DNA of 64,000 nt, taken from positions 2,480,001 through 2,544,000 of the forward strand of contig OZ241908.1 in NCBI GenBank assembly GCA_965203685.1, in the 5' to 3' direction. Shown here piece after piece: positions 43,129 to 51,218 of the stretch; within the stretch, counting starts at the first letter, position 1; each line of letters begins with the position of its first letter. Source of the stretch: VXYL01 sp965203685. GTDB taxonomy: Bacteria; Pseudomonadota; Gammaproteobacteria; Pseudomonadales; Azotimanducaceae. The translations under genes were made by a program, and so were the position numbers. The notes beneath the pieces were generated by a model, which saw only the letters and a list, made by a program, of their open reading frames with translations, had not been told where the DNA came from and made no database searches.

Positions 43129-43695
43129 ATGTATCCAACTCAGGTTTTGGTCCGCCTCCTGTCAAAGCGGCTCCGGAAACTCGCGCGCCGCCTATGCAAA
43201 GACGGCACAGACGGTTCCCGAGCATGGACCGAGGCCTTTCTTGACAGGCTAGTTGAAGCCGCACGCGAAATGCCCGATTCCGATCACATCGGAGTCGGCG
43301 GGCACCCGCTGTTTGTCGAAAACGCCGACTTTGGCGAATGGCTATTCGACATGATCTGGCTCAAATACGACCAACAACAACGGATGGAAGGCGTGTACCT
43401 GGTGGCCGAGAGCGAATGGGGATCGAAAGAGGATGTCCTTGACGATTTCCAGAAACTCTTGGTCGCCCGCGCCACGGTACGAGTCATGGTCTACGATGCC
43501 CACAATGCGGGTGACATGACCGAGTGCTTCCGCGAACACATCGGCGCATTCCATGGCTCGGCTGACGACACCTACGTCGTCATTGCCTACGACGAAGACC
43601 CCGACAAGTGGTGGTTGACGTTCACGGAGCTAACAGTCGTGGAGGGTCAACCTCTGCCACACACCACACTTCACTGGTGCAAGGTATGTGAATAG
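43129..43695 (+). CDS. Hypothetical protein, possibly PD-(D/E)XK nuclease-like
   Basis: 188 residues, no signal peptide or membrane helix. I do not recognise a family. The central GVYLVAESEWGSKEDVLDDF followed by KLLVARATVRVMVYDA (a strand, acidic pair, then a Lys and a strand) loosely resembles the core of small PD-(D/E)XK-type proteins; the Trp/Asp-rich upstream FDMIWLKYD could supply another acidic residue. First gene of the accessory island following ETF-QO, with codon use less GC-biased than its neighbours. Confidence 0.6.
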   Translation: MYPTQVLVRLLSKRLRKLARRLCKDGTDGSRAWTEAFLDRLVEAAREMPDSDHIGVGGHPLFVENADFGEWLFDMIWLKYDQQQRMEGVYLVAESEWGSKEDVLDDFQKLLVARATVRVMVYDAHNAGDMTECFREHIGAFHGSADDTYVVIAYDEDPDKWWLTFTELTVVEGQPLPHTTLHWCKVCE

Positions 43696-43894
43696 AAAAC
43701 TCGGTCGCACGCGGGCTCCAAAGGGCTTCGCTAGCGGCTTGAGCCGTGTGCGTGGAACTTGCAGGTGCACGGCTCTTTGGCGCGATGGCCGACAATAGCT
43801 ATTTTCCGGACAGTACGCGTAAGGGAAACGGACTCCAATCCGTACGATCCGGGCGGGGACCAGCGATGCGAAAGGAGCGGCTGGCAGCGTGATC

Positions 43895-43914
43895 GACTTG
43901 TACATGGACAAGTC
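43895..43914. repeat. Inverted repeat 7-6-7
   Basis: GACTTGT-acatgg-ACAAGTC, perfect arms, in the gene-poor stretch; could be an operator or small hairpin. Confidence 0.4.
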
Positions 43915-44060
43915 CCACAGGACAACGAGGCTCAACCGAACCAACTGATTGCTCGCCAAGCAACTGACTCGCACGACGGCGAGCGCACGAACTGGCGGGG
44001 TGATCGGTCATTCGACAACAAGCGCCACCTCACTTTCTTGGTCCTCCAAGCACATAAGTC

Positions 44061-44074
44061 CACTATATATAGTG
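44061..44074. promoter_or_regulatory. Perfect AT-rich palindrome
   Basis: CACTATATATAGTG, a perfect 14-bp palindrome in GC-rich surroundings, ~280 bp before the first membrane-protein gene. Candidate regulator-binding site. Confidence 0.4.
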
Positions 44075-44351
44075 TAGGGGATAAGGAAACATCCCATATG
44101 ATGTAGTACAGTGCTGTGCGACGGCTTGACAATCGTACCTCGCATACCTGACGATCATCGCATTGTCCTTGGATCGTAACCGGTCGTGTTCAACCGTAGT
44201 GAAGCCCTCAGCCGCTGCTCCAAGCAGCGATGTGAAGGAGGCCGTGGGTCGCCTCAGCCAGAGATTTCGCGCCTTCGGCGGGTTCTCACTGGTACGGTGG
44301 CTTTGGTCGCACCGTGGGGCCGGATGACAGTAACCACGACGGTTCGGGTTG

Positions 44352-44747
44352 ATGAAAGCTACTGACTTAACTGTCGCTGCACCAGATACCTTCACGGACG
44401 GTGCGCTGGCCTCGCTCACGGAGGGCGCAAGGGCATTGGCAACAAGGGTCGTTGCCGAGGCCGGTCGCGTGGCCGTGGACAAGGACCGAGGGGTCCACAC
44501 CGTCTATGAGGCCGACGTGAGGGCTGCGTTCGATCACTTCCTCTCGTCGCCCAAACGCTGGCAGAAAGTCATGGCCTACGTGCGGGCGATTGCGACGTTC
44601 TTGGCAGGTGTAGCGACCGCAATCCTCGGAACGGTTGGCGTCGGCCTGGAAGTACTGTCGACCAATTTGCCTTGGCTGGTCGTGCTGGCACTCCTTTGGG
44701 TCATTGCCTTGGCCTGCATCACCTTTATCGCGTACAAGGAATCGTGA
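44352..44747 (+). CDS. Small membrane protein with histone-fold-like N-terminal segment
   Basis: 131 residues from the ATG at 44352 (a TTG directly before it is also in frame). Residues ~15-60 form amphipathic helices, SLTEGARALATRVVAEAGRV then VHTVYEADVRAAFDHFL, whose helix-loop-(T/V)xxxDVxxA pattern resembles the second half of a histone fold. Two membrane helices follow (~78-100 FLAGVATAILGTVGVGLEVL and ~107-127 LPWLVVLALLWVIALACITF). No family recognised. The next gene starts 2 bp after its stop, so the two proteins probably act together. Confidence 0.65.
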   Translation: MKATDLTVAAPDTFTDGALASLTEGARALATRVVAEAGRVAVDKDRGVHTVYEADVRAAFDHFLSSPKRWQKVMAYVRAIATFLAGVATAILGTVGVGLEVLSTNLPWLVVLALLWVIALACITFIAYKES

Positions 44748-44749
44748 CG

Positions 44750-45358
44750 ATGAGTGACTTCGAAACCCGATTGGACGAGCTTCTCATCGAAAACCTGCGG
44801 CGCCGGCAGCAGCGAAGGCGCTTGCTGTTGTTCGCCGGAGCGGTCTTTATCGTTGCAGGCGTTGTCATTTTGGCTGTCTCGCTGCCCATACAGGAGACCG
44901 AAGCCTTGCTGCGGGTACTTCCCAGCGAACTGCTTGCGTTGGTGGGTGCCGCCTTGGGAACGGGTGGGTTCGTTTTGATGCTAAGCCACTGGTTTGACGG
45001 AGGTGCCCGCAGGTATCGGGAGATGCAGGCCGACGTTGACGCACACCTCCGATCGGCCCGCCTTGAAGGCAGTCCGCGGTCGCTTCCCGGGGACCCGATT
45101 TCGTTCGTGCGGGCGTGGGGCGACTTCGAGGACTGCGCCACGAAAGCACTGGTTCGCAGGGGGGCTGAGTTCGACCGGCTTTCGGTCGCGTCGCTTCTCC
45201 GGTCTCTCGGCGAGAGTGGCATCGTCGGCGAGGAGGATGTCGGGCGGTTGCGACTGATGCTGCGCTTGCGCAACGCCATCGTACGCAGCGCCCCTCACGA
45301 CGTGCCGACCAAGGCGGTCGCGTACTTGGCGGGAATGCGGGCGCGTTTGGCCGCGTGA
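44750..45358 (+). CDS. Membrane protein with HEPN-like C-terminal helical domain
   Basis: 202 residues from the ATG at 44750. Basic N-terminus (NLRRRQQRRR), two membrane helices (LLLFAGAVFIVAGVVILAV and LLALVGAALGTGGFVLML), then a cytoplasmic helical domain ~95-202. Its last part, FEDCATKALVRRG through LRNAIVRSAPH, has the layout of small HEPN-type nuclease/toxin domains (an RNxxVR-like stretch with a His four residues later), but the canonical Rx4-6H spacing is not exact. Paired with the preceding small membrane protein. Confidence 0.62.
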   Translation: MSDFETRLDELLIENLRRRQQRRRLLLFAGAVFIVAGVVILAVSLPIQETEALLRVLPSELLALVGAALGTGGFVLMLSHWFDGGARRYREMQADVDAHLRSARLEGSPRSLPGDPISFVRAWGDFEDCATKALVRRGAEFDRLSVASLLRSLGESGIVGEEDVGRLRLMLRLRNAIVRSAPHDVPTKAVAYLAGMRARLAA

Positions 45359-45436
45359 GCGGCGCCGACCTACCAAGTCCACGCACAACGCGGGCAGCAT
45401 GAGGTGCCCACCAGGGATCCCGCGGACCATCAAGTG

Positions 45437-46843
45437 CTAAAGGTCGATCAGCCAAACCAGCATCGCAGTCGGCACCACGGCCACGTTCGGATCTGCGAGA
45501 TCCGTCTCTGATCGGGTCGCCAGGATGCCGCGCCAGCGCGATGCCTTCAGTGTGAGGGCGCCGCGTCGCCAGCCGCCATCGACGTATTTGGACTCCACCG
45601 CGATGCCGCCGAAGTCCGGCCCCACGAAGTCGATCTCTTTGCGGGTAGCGGTGCGGTGGTGCAACACCCGGTCGAATCCGACGAAAGAGCCCGGCGCGGC
45701 TCGCTCGGTTGCCCTCAGCAGCGCCATGCCGAGTTGCTGTTGCGACAGCCGCGAAACGTCGTAGCCCGCGTCCGGTGCTAAGCGAGCATAGATGGGGTCC
45801 GTGAAGTAGAGCTTGGGCTGGGCACGGAGTTTGGGGCGGAGATTGTCTTCCCGGTAGCACGGCCAGACGACGAACGCTTCGCGCAGTTCGTCCAGTCGGC
45901 GCTTCAGAGTCGCTTGGCCAACGCCGGTGTCGTCGGCCAGGGAGGCGACGTTGAGCGGCGTGCAAAGATTGACGGCCAGTCGCCGGAGCAGATCGGTGCT
46001 CTGGGTCCGCGACCACTCGGCGCGCCGGAAGGCGTCGCCGTGGATGACATCCTCTAGGCTCCGGCGCAGTGCCACCGGTTCCTCGCGGGAGGCGACATGT
46101 CTCGCGACGGATGCCGGGAACCCACCGCAACCCAGGTACGCCTCCCACGCTCGAATCAGCACGTCCTGCCAAGGCGCGAGTTCGGCAAGCACCTCCTTCA
46201 AGGTGTCGCGTGTCAAACCGGAGATGCGAAGGTCGCTTGGGCTGGAGGCGTCCTTGGGGGCCTCGGCCGAAACCAAGCGCACGAAGGAGCGAAACCCGAT
46301 AGGCAGCAGCACGCGATCTGGCTCGCGAGCATCGCCCCGACGGCCCGCGAGGGCCTTGGTTGCATCCGTGAGGTCCGCGGCGGACGAGCCGGTGAGCACC
46401 ACCGTGTCCGTGCGAAAACGGGAGTCGTTGTCCCGCAGCCACTTGATGCGTTCCGGCCAGCCGTCAGCAATGCCTGTGATCTCGTCGATGAACCAGTACC
46501 GATGGCCTTCGCCCGGCATCAGGCCGTCCGCGGCATCCACCAGAAGGCCGAGGTCGCGGCTGCGCAGTCCGTCCACGGCCATGTGGACGATGCGGCGTGG
46601 TGGCACCCCGCCCGCGATGAGTTCCTGGATCGCACCTTTGACGGCAACTGTCTTGCCTACACGTCGCGGGCCACGGAGGATGTAGAGTCCGCCCGGTGCA
46701 AGGTCGGAGAACACGTCGGCGTGGTAGTCGAACGGCGCGCGCGTGGCTTCGCGCAGGTCCGGGTCGTCCCGGCTCCAACCGGTCGGATCACGCCACCAGC
46801 GGTTAGTCGCCGCCAGAGTCTGCTGTGCTTCTCCGCGCTTCAT
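45437..46843 (-). CDS. AAA ATPase with DUF4143-type C-terminal domain
   Basis: 468 residues. ATPase part: Walker A GPRRVGKTVAVK (~58-69), Walker B RYWFIDEITGI, and sensor VVLTGSSAADL. The C-terminal region includes the LNVASLADDTGVGQATLKRR winged-helix and a PD-(D/E)XK-like strand pair EIDFVGPDFGGIAVESKY typical of DUF4143 proteins. These are abundant in accessory DNA and of unknown function. The start lies 22 bp downstream of a 28-bp palindrome that is likely to control it. Confidence 0.85.
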   Translation of the reverse strand: MKRGEAQQTLAATNRWWRDPTGWSRDDPDLREATRAPFDYHADVFSDLAPGGLYILRGPRRVGKTVAVKGAIQELIAGGVPPRRIVHMAVDGLRSRDLGLLVDAADGLMPGEGHRYWFIDEITGIADGWPERIKWLRDNDSRFRTDTVVLTGSSAADLTDATKALAGRRGDAREPDRVLLPIGFRSFVRLVSAEAPKDASSPSDLRISGLTRDTLKEVLAELAPWQDVLIRAWEAYLGCGGFPASVARHVASREEPVALRRSLEDVIHGDAFRRAEWSRTQSTDLLRRLAVNLCTPLNVASLADDTGVGQATLKRRLDELREAFVVWPCYREDNLRPKLRAQPKLYFTDPIYARLAPDAGYDVSRLSQQQLGMALLRATERAAPGSFVGFDRVLHHRTATRKEIDFVGPDFGGIAVESKYVDGGWRRGALTLKASRWRGILATRSETDLADPNVAVVPTAMLVWLIDL

Positions 46844-46865
46844 GGCTCAATCCGGACCAGGTCGT

Positions 46866-46893
46866 CATTTTACGCCACATGTGGCATAAAATG
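46866..46893. promoter_or_regulatory. 28-bp near-perfect palindrome (operator) upstream of the DUF4143 ATPase gene
   Basis: Centre GCCACATGTGGC with flanks CATTTTA and TAAAATG; only one base pair of the dyad mismatches (C46873/A46886). It is 22 bp before the ATG and adjoins TATACATTATC, so a dimeric regulator bound here would block transcription or translation of this gene. Confidence 0.7.
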
Positions 46894-46934
46894 TATACAT
46901 TATCCTCAGAAGTTAGCGCATATCGCATACTTAG

Positions 46935-46950
46935 CCGCCTTCGGAGGCGG
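46935..46950 (-). terminator. Possible terminator hairpin after the AlbA_2 gene
   Basis: CCGCCT-TCGG-AGGCGG, a perfect 6-bp GC stem 21 bp past the stop of the AlbA_2-domain gene. Only a weak T content follows on the minus strand. Confidence 0.4.
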
Positions 46951-46970
46951 TGTCGAACGCTGCGGAGTCG

Positions 46971-48197
46971 TCAGCCCGGCCGCCGCCGCAGTGTCACCCG
47001 CAACCGGTCTTCGTCCGCGTGGAACTCCGGGGCAACGCCGTTGTGGGTGAGCATCAGCGGAACCATCTTGTTCCGTACGCCCATACCACGGGCATCCGCG
47101 TAGTCGTAGTCGCGCAGCACCTCGGAAATCAACAGATTGCGCGGCGTGCGCTGGCCCGCAAGCATTTTCTCGACAGTCATTCCGTTGGGCAGTGCGCCGG
47201 GACTCGAAATCTCGAGACGATCAGCGAAGCCCGCGACCTCGACTTCCGCATAGCGGGTCCAGTCGCGGTGGGTGAGCGCGTTGACCACGCTCTCTCGGAT
47301 AGCTTCGACCGGGTAGTGCCAACCTCGTCGCCGACGCAGGGACTCGTCGACTTCGCTTCCCTCTTCGAACACGAACGGGCGCATCGCATCGGCAATGCGT
47401 TCGATCAGACCCTTCTCGACCAGTTCGACGCCTCCTGACAGCTCACGCCACAGTCCAACTAGAGGCCCTTCGAACACCTGGTCGTCGAGCGCCTGGTAGG
47501 TTTTTTCGCGACCGGCGAAACACATCCACCGGACGCCCGCGTGACGCATCAGGCGGCGGGGCCGGTAGCCGAACAGCAAGAGTCCCGCGACGGAGCATAC
47601 TGGCGCGTCGCCGTCAACCATGAGCCCCAAGGCGCAAAGCCGCTCATGCCACGCATCGCTCGTCGTCGGCGTTTCGCGATCACCGACGATGCGGGCGAGG
47701 TAGTCGGTGAGCCGTTCCATGCTGAGGTCGTCGAGACTGCTGCCCGACACCGGCAGGGATTCGGTCTGGATTAACCCGCCAGCATCGAACAAGCGCGCTT
47801 GTTGTTCCCGCGTGGCAAGGCGTGACGTGCTGCCGACGCGAATATAGATGTCCTCGCGACCGCGGTGGCGAACAACGTAGGGCTTCGACACGCCTTGGGT
47901 GACGGTGATGACCGCCACCCGACGCTCATCGATCACCACCTCTTCGTAGAACGGCAGGATGAGCGGATGCACCGCATGTCCGAAGACGGCGTCCATCACC
48001 CACTGCTCCAAGTCGTCGCGGCGAACGCCGGATATGGCGCCGTCGTCCTCCACACCCAGGAGAATCCTGCCCCCTTGGAGATTCGCGAGGGCAACCACCT
48101 CCCGGGCCAGTTGCTCGGGTCGCAGATCGTCTCGCTTGAACTCCACCCCCGAGTTCTCGCCGTTGACGATCAGTTCCTCCAATTCGCGCTTGTTCAC
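46971..48197 (-). CDS. AlbA_2/Schlafen-type ATP-binding protein (RecG-like regulator family)
   Basis: 408 residues. N-terminal AlbA_2 (divergent AAA_4) domain with GENSGVEFKRD and ALANLQGGRILLGVEDDG (~11-55), central region with YIRVGSTSRLATREQ, and a C-terminal GHKL-like ATPase segment with VEAIRESVVNALTHRDW and ADRLEISSPGALPNGM. Members are annotated as putative transcriptional regulators or helicases; several sit in defence or mobile islands. Four bp separate its start from the DUF1285 gene. Confidence 0.85.
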   Translation of the reverse strand: MNKRELEELIVNGENSGVEFKRDDLRPEQLAREVVALANLQGGRILLGVEDDGAISGVRRDDLEQWVMDAVFGHAVHPLILPFYEEVVIDERRVAVITVTQGVSKPYVVRHRGREDIYIRVGSTSRLATREQQARLFDAGGLIQTESLPVSGSSLDDLSMERLTDYLARIVGDRETPTTSDAWHERLCALGLMVDGDAPVCSVAGLLLFGYRPRRLMRHAGVRWMCFAGREKTYQALDDQVFEGPLVGLWRELSGGVELVEKGLIERIADAMRPFVFEEGSEVDESLRRRRGWHYPVEAIRESVVNALTHRDWTRYAEVEVAGFADRLEISSPGALPNGMTVEKMLAGQRTPRNLLISEVLRDYDYADARGMGVRNKMVPLMLTHNGVAPEFHADEDRLRVTLRRRPG

Positions 48198-48201
48198 CGT
48201 G

Positions 48202-48738
48202 CTAGCTCGCGGGCCCCAGCGCGAATCGCGTGCCGCCGCTCCATACGCCCATTACCCCTTCACCGTCCTCGACGGCGATGTCGGCGAGCCGGTAGAAAAC
48301 GCTCCTCGCGATCAGCGCACGCAACCCGCCGCGAACTTCCACGTAGGGGCGCGGCTCGCCGGCGCGGTTCTCGACTATGATCGGGTGCTTGGCATCGGCC
48401 AGGACCACATCGTCAACGTTCGTGGTAAAGAGAATGCGCCGTGCGGTGCCCTCCCCTTGCGTTTCCATGTCCGTGGCGATGAACGGCGCGTCGTCGACCT
48501 TGATCTTCAGCTTCTCGACCGGGTTGACGAGATAGAACTCGCCATCGTCGAGGCGCAGGATCGTGGCGAACAGCTTGGCAATCGAGACTCGTTCGAACCG
48601 GGCGCCCTCGTGGTACCAGTCGCCGTTGGACGCGATGCGAATGTCGATCTCACCAACGCGTTCCGGATGCCAGCGCTCGACCGGTGGCAGGCGGCGATCC
48701 TTGGCCGCGTCGAGAAGCTCTTGAAACGGGCTCGGCAT
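48202..48738 (-). CDS. DUF1285-family protein
   Basis: 178 residues, typical for DUF1285. Characteristic stretches: EIDIRIASNGDWYHEGARF, RVSIAKLFATILRLDDGEFY, LVNPVEKLKIKVDDAPFIA and RPYVEVRGGLRALIARSVFY. Function unknown; widely conserved in proteobacteria, so it marks the return to core genes after the accessory island. Confidence 0.9.
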   Translation of the reverse strand: MPSPFQELLDAAKDRRLPPVERWHPERVGEIDIRIASNGDWYHEGARFERVSIAKLFATILRLDDGEFYLVNPVEKLKIKVDDAPFIATDMETQGEGTARRILFTTNVDDVVLADAKHPIIVENRAGEPRPYVEVRGGLRALIARSVFYRLADIAVEDGEGVMGVWSGGTRFALGPAS

Positions 48739-48759
48739 GGCGGTCGAGTCGGTGAGTGT

Positions 48760-49770
48760 TCAACCCCCGATGAACTTCATCACCGTGACTTCGCCGGTGA
48801 ACTGCAGGCTCTGTTTGTCGCCGAGTGCGCCCATCAGGCGGGTCTGCAGGATGGTGCGGGCCTGCTCGTCCTCGAGTTTCAAGATGTCGGTCATGGCGTG
48901 GCGCTTGCTGCTCGACAGGCACCCGTACAGGTAGCCGTTGGACGACAGTCGCAGACGCGTGCACGAGGCGCAGAACGGCGCGGACTCGTTGGCGATGATG
49001 CCGAAGACGCCCTTGCCGGGGATCTCGTAGCGCACCGACGTCGAGTCGTAGGCCGCATCGGTGCGTTCGAACTCGTAGCGCGTACCGATCAGCGCGAGGA
49101 TGTCGTCCATGCCGAAGAAGTCGCGCTGGTAGCCGGGCCCGTACTTCAAGTGGCCCATATTCATAAGCTCGATGAAGCGCAGTTCGATGCCGCGTTCCAA
49201 GCAGTAGTCCAGCATCGGCAGGATCTGGTCCACGTTGGCGGACTTGAGCGGCACCATGTTCACCTTGACCTTGAGGCCCCCGGCGAGCATGAGGCGGATG
49301 CCTTCGAGAACCGTGTCGAGGTCGCCGCTGCGGGCGATGGCCCGGAATCGGTGCGGATTCAGCGTATCGAGGCTGACATTGATGCGCTTGAGGCCCGCAT
49401 CGACGATGAGATCCGCCTTCTGCGGCAGGAATTGCCCATTGGTCGTGACGGAGACGTCCTTCAGGGGTAGCTGCATCACGCGGGGCAGGAAGTGGTCGAA
49501 CTTCGGCGACAGCAGGGGTTCGCCCCCGGTGATGCGTAGCTTGTCGATGCCGGCCGTCTCCACCAACAGCCGGACCGCTCGGAGCAACTCCCCCGGGCCA
49601 AGTTCCGCCACGGCCGCCTGCAGCCGTTTGCCGTTTGGGACGCAGTACGTGCACGCGTAGTTGCACGCCGCGGTCAGGCTGACACGCAGATTGCGGAAAC
49701 GACGACCGTGGGCGTCGACGATCATGCGGCGCGATGCACCCCGCTCAAGGAAGGGGCCATCATACGTCAT
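48760..49770 (-). CDS. moaA: GTP 3',8-cyclase (molybdenum cofactor biosynthesis protein A)
   Basis: 336 residues, normal length. Radical-SAM cluster CNYACTYC (~36-43), LRITGGEPLL, VSLDTLNPHRF, and the C-terminal second cluster CASCTRLRLSSNGYLYGC; the C-terminal GG required for catalysis is present (MKFIGG). Converts GTP to 3',8-cyclo-7,8-dihydro-GTP, the first step of molybdopterin synthesis. No moaC or other moa gene is adjacent. Start overlaps the murF 3' end by 11 bp. Confidence 0.94.
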   Translation of the reverse strand: MTYDGPFLERGASRRMIVDAHGRRFRNLRVSLTAACNYACTYCVPNGKRLQAAVAELGPGELLRAVRLLVETAGIDKLRITGGEPLLSPKFDHFLPRVMQLPLKDVSVTTNGQFLPQKADLIVDAGLKRINVSLDTLNPHRFRAIARSGDLDTVLEGIRLMLAGGLKVKVNMVPLKSANVDQILPMLDYCLERGIELRFIELMNMGHLKYGPGYQRDFFGMDDILALIGTRYEFERTDAAYDSTSVRYEIPGKGVFGIIANESAPFCASCTRLRLSSNGYLYGCLSSSKRHAMTDILKLEDEQARTILQTRLMGALGDKQSLQFTGEVTVMKFIGG

Positions 49771-51127
49771 CTGGCCGGTCGAGCGCCGCGCTCAAGGCGT
49801 CGACGAAGCCGCTGGCCCAGAAGATTCCGTTGGACGCCTTCACGAGCACGCGGTCTCCAGCGCGCAGCGCCGCCGCGCACAGATCAACGAATGCCGCGTC
49901 CGGTTGTTCAGCGAAACCCAGGCGATGACCCGGTGGAAGCGCGTCGTACAGCACGCGGATCCGTTCGCCCGCGCAAAAAACGCCGTCTAGGGGGCCGCAG
50001 TGTCGAGCTAGGTCTGCATGGTAGCGGATTGCCCCCTCGCCCAGTTCCAGCATGTCGCCCAGGATCGCGATCCGGCGACCGGGTTCGGCCGCAAATGCGT
50101 CAAGCGTCGCCGCCATGCTCGCCGGGTTGGCGTTGTAGCTCTCGTCGATCACGGTGATTCCTTGGACGGTTGCGCGGTTGCCGCGTCCCCTCGGCACGGC
50201 TTCGTCAACGAGGCGATGCAGGCCATCCAATGGCAAGTCCAAAGCGACAAGCACGGCCGCCAGCGCGCACACCGACATCGCCCGGTGCTCGCCGCCGCCC
50301 GGTACGGTGCACTCGGAATGTCCCGCGGGCGTCCGCAACTCCGCCACGGTGCCCGCTGACCGAACGAGTTGAACGTCGGCTGCTGGGTCCGTGCCGAAGG
50401 TCACCGAGCGATGTGTTCCGGGACTGTCCAAGTCGCACGGGTGCACAAAGGTGCCACCGGGCTCCAAACCGAGGGCAATCGTCGTCTTCTCCTTGCGGAT
50501 GGCGTCGAGCGAGCCGAAGTTCTCGATGTGGGCAGGATGGACGTTCAACAGGACCGCCACGTCGGGCCGAGCCAGCCGCGAGAGGGGTTCGATCTCGCCC
50601 GGGTGATTCGTGCCGATCTCGTAGACCGCCGCAGTCGCCTCGCGCGGCGTTCGCGCGAGGGAGAGCGGCACGCCGATGTGGTTGTTCAGGCTGCCGGACG
50701 TGGCGAACGCGTCGAGCGCGGCAGCGCCGAATGTTTTGAACGTCGTTTTGCCACTGCTGCCTGTCACGGCGACGACCGGGCCGTTGACGCGTGCTCGACC
50801 GGCGCGGCCCAAGGCCCAGAGCCCGTCCAACGTGTCCGGCACCCGCAACTGGGCAACCTCGGCGCCCCGTTGGGTGTCCACGTCGCGGTGTAGAAGAACG
50901 GCAACGGCGCCGTTCTCCACGGCATGGGGCACGAAGTCGTGGCCATCCCGGTCGGACCGAGACGTCGCCTGGAAACGGGGGCCCGGGTCGCCGGGAAGCG
51001 CCACGAACAGATCGCCCGGTTCGGTTAGCCGCGAGTCGATGGCTATTCCCCGCACGTCCGGTCCCGCCGTGCCCGGCAGACTGAGTGCGGCGGTCAACTC
51101 CCTGTACGACCAAAGGCTCCTGTCCAC
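49760..51127 (-). CDS. murF: UDP-N-acetylmuramoyl-tripeptide--D-alanyl-D-alanine ligase
   Basis: 455 residues, GTG start. Mur-ligase features: N-terminal VRGIAIDSRLTEPGDLFVAL, ATP loop VAVTGSSGKTTFK, EIGTNHPGEIEPLSRLARPD, NVHPAHIENFGS, the Lys in IRKEKT region, and VIDESYNANPASMAATLD. Adds D-Ala-D-Ala to UDP-MurNAc-tripeptide in peptidoglycan synthesis. It lies outside any mur/fts cluster here. Confidence 0.9.
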   Translation of the reverse strand: MDRSLWSYRELTAALSLPGTAGPDVRGIAIDSRLTEPGDLFVALPGDPGPRFQATSRSDRDGHDFVPHAVENGAVAVLLHRDVDTQRGAEVAQLRVPDTLDGLWALGRAGRARVNGPVVAVTGSSGKTTFKTFGAAALDAFATSGSLNNHIGVPLSLARTPREATAAVYEIGTNHPGEIEPLSRLARPDVAVLLNVHPAHIENFGSLDAIRKEKTTIALGLEPGGTFVHPCDLDSPGTHRSVTFGTDPAADVQLVRSAGTVAELRTPAGHSECTVPGGGEHRAMSVCALAAVLVALDLPLDGLHRLVDEAVPRGRGNRATVQGITVIDESYNANPASMAATLDAFAAEPGRRIAILGDMLELGEGAIRYHADLARHCGPLDGVFCAGERIRVLYDALPPGHRLGFAEQPDAAFVDLCAAALRAGDRVLVKASNGIFWASGFVDALSAALDRPDDV

Positions 51128-51218
51128 GCCCCCACTTCACCACACCATCGGCGGGCGCTCAAGGCGCAACGTACGCGGGTAACATGCGCCGCCCGACGAG
51201 GACGGACGCGATTGAACT

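Larger units (their letters stand above)
43696..44351. other. Gene-poor stretch with palindromes, no assignable gene
   Basis: 656 bp with locally lower GC than the window. Two short inverted repeats (43895-43914 and 44061-44074) are present. Around 44125-44330 both strands are open for 60 or more codons (plus strand reading KEAVGRLSQRFRAFGG, minus strand its complement) but neither shows a good start, ribosome site or known family. A TTGACA hexamer at 44125-44130 has no convincing -10. Possibly the leader of the two membrane-protein genes or a decayed gene. Confidence 0.45.

Noticed and set aside
44063..44500. 145-codon minus-strand open frame in the gene-poor stretch
   Set aside because: No ribosome site or recognised family; part overlaps the small membrane-protein gene on the other strand.
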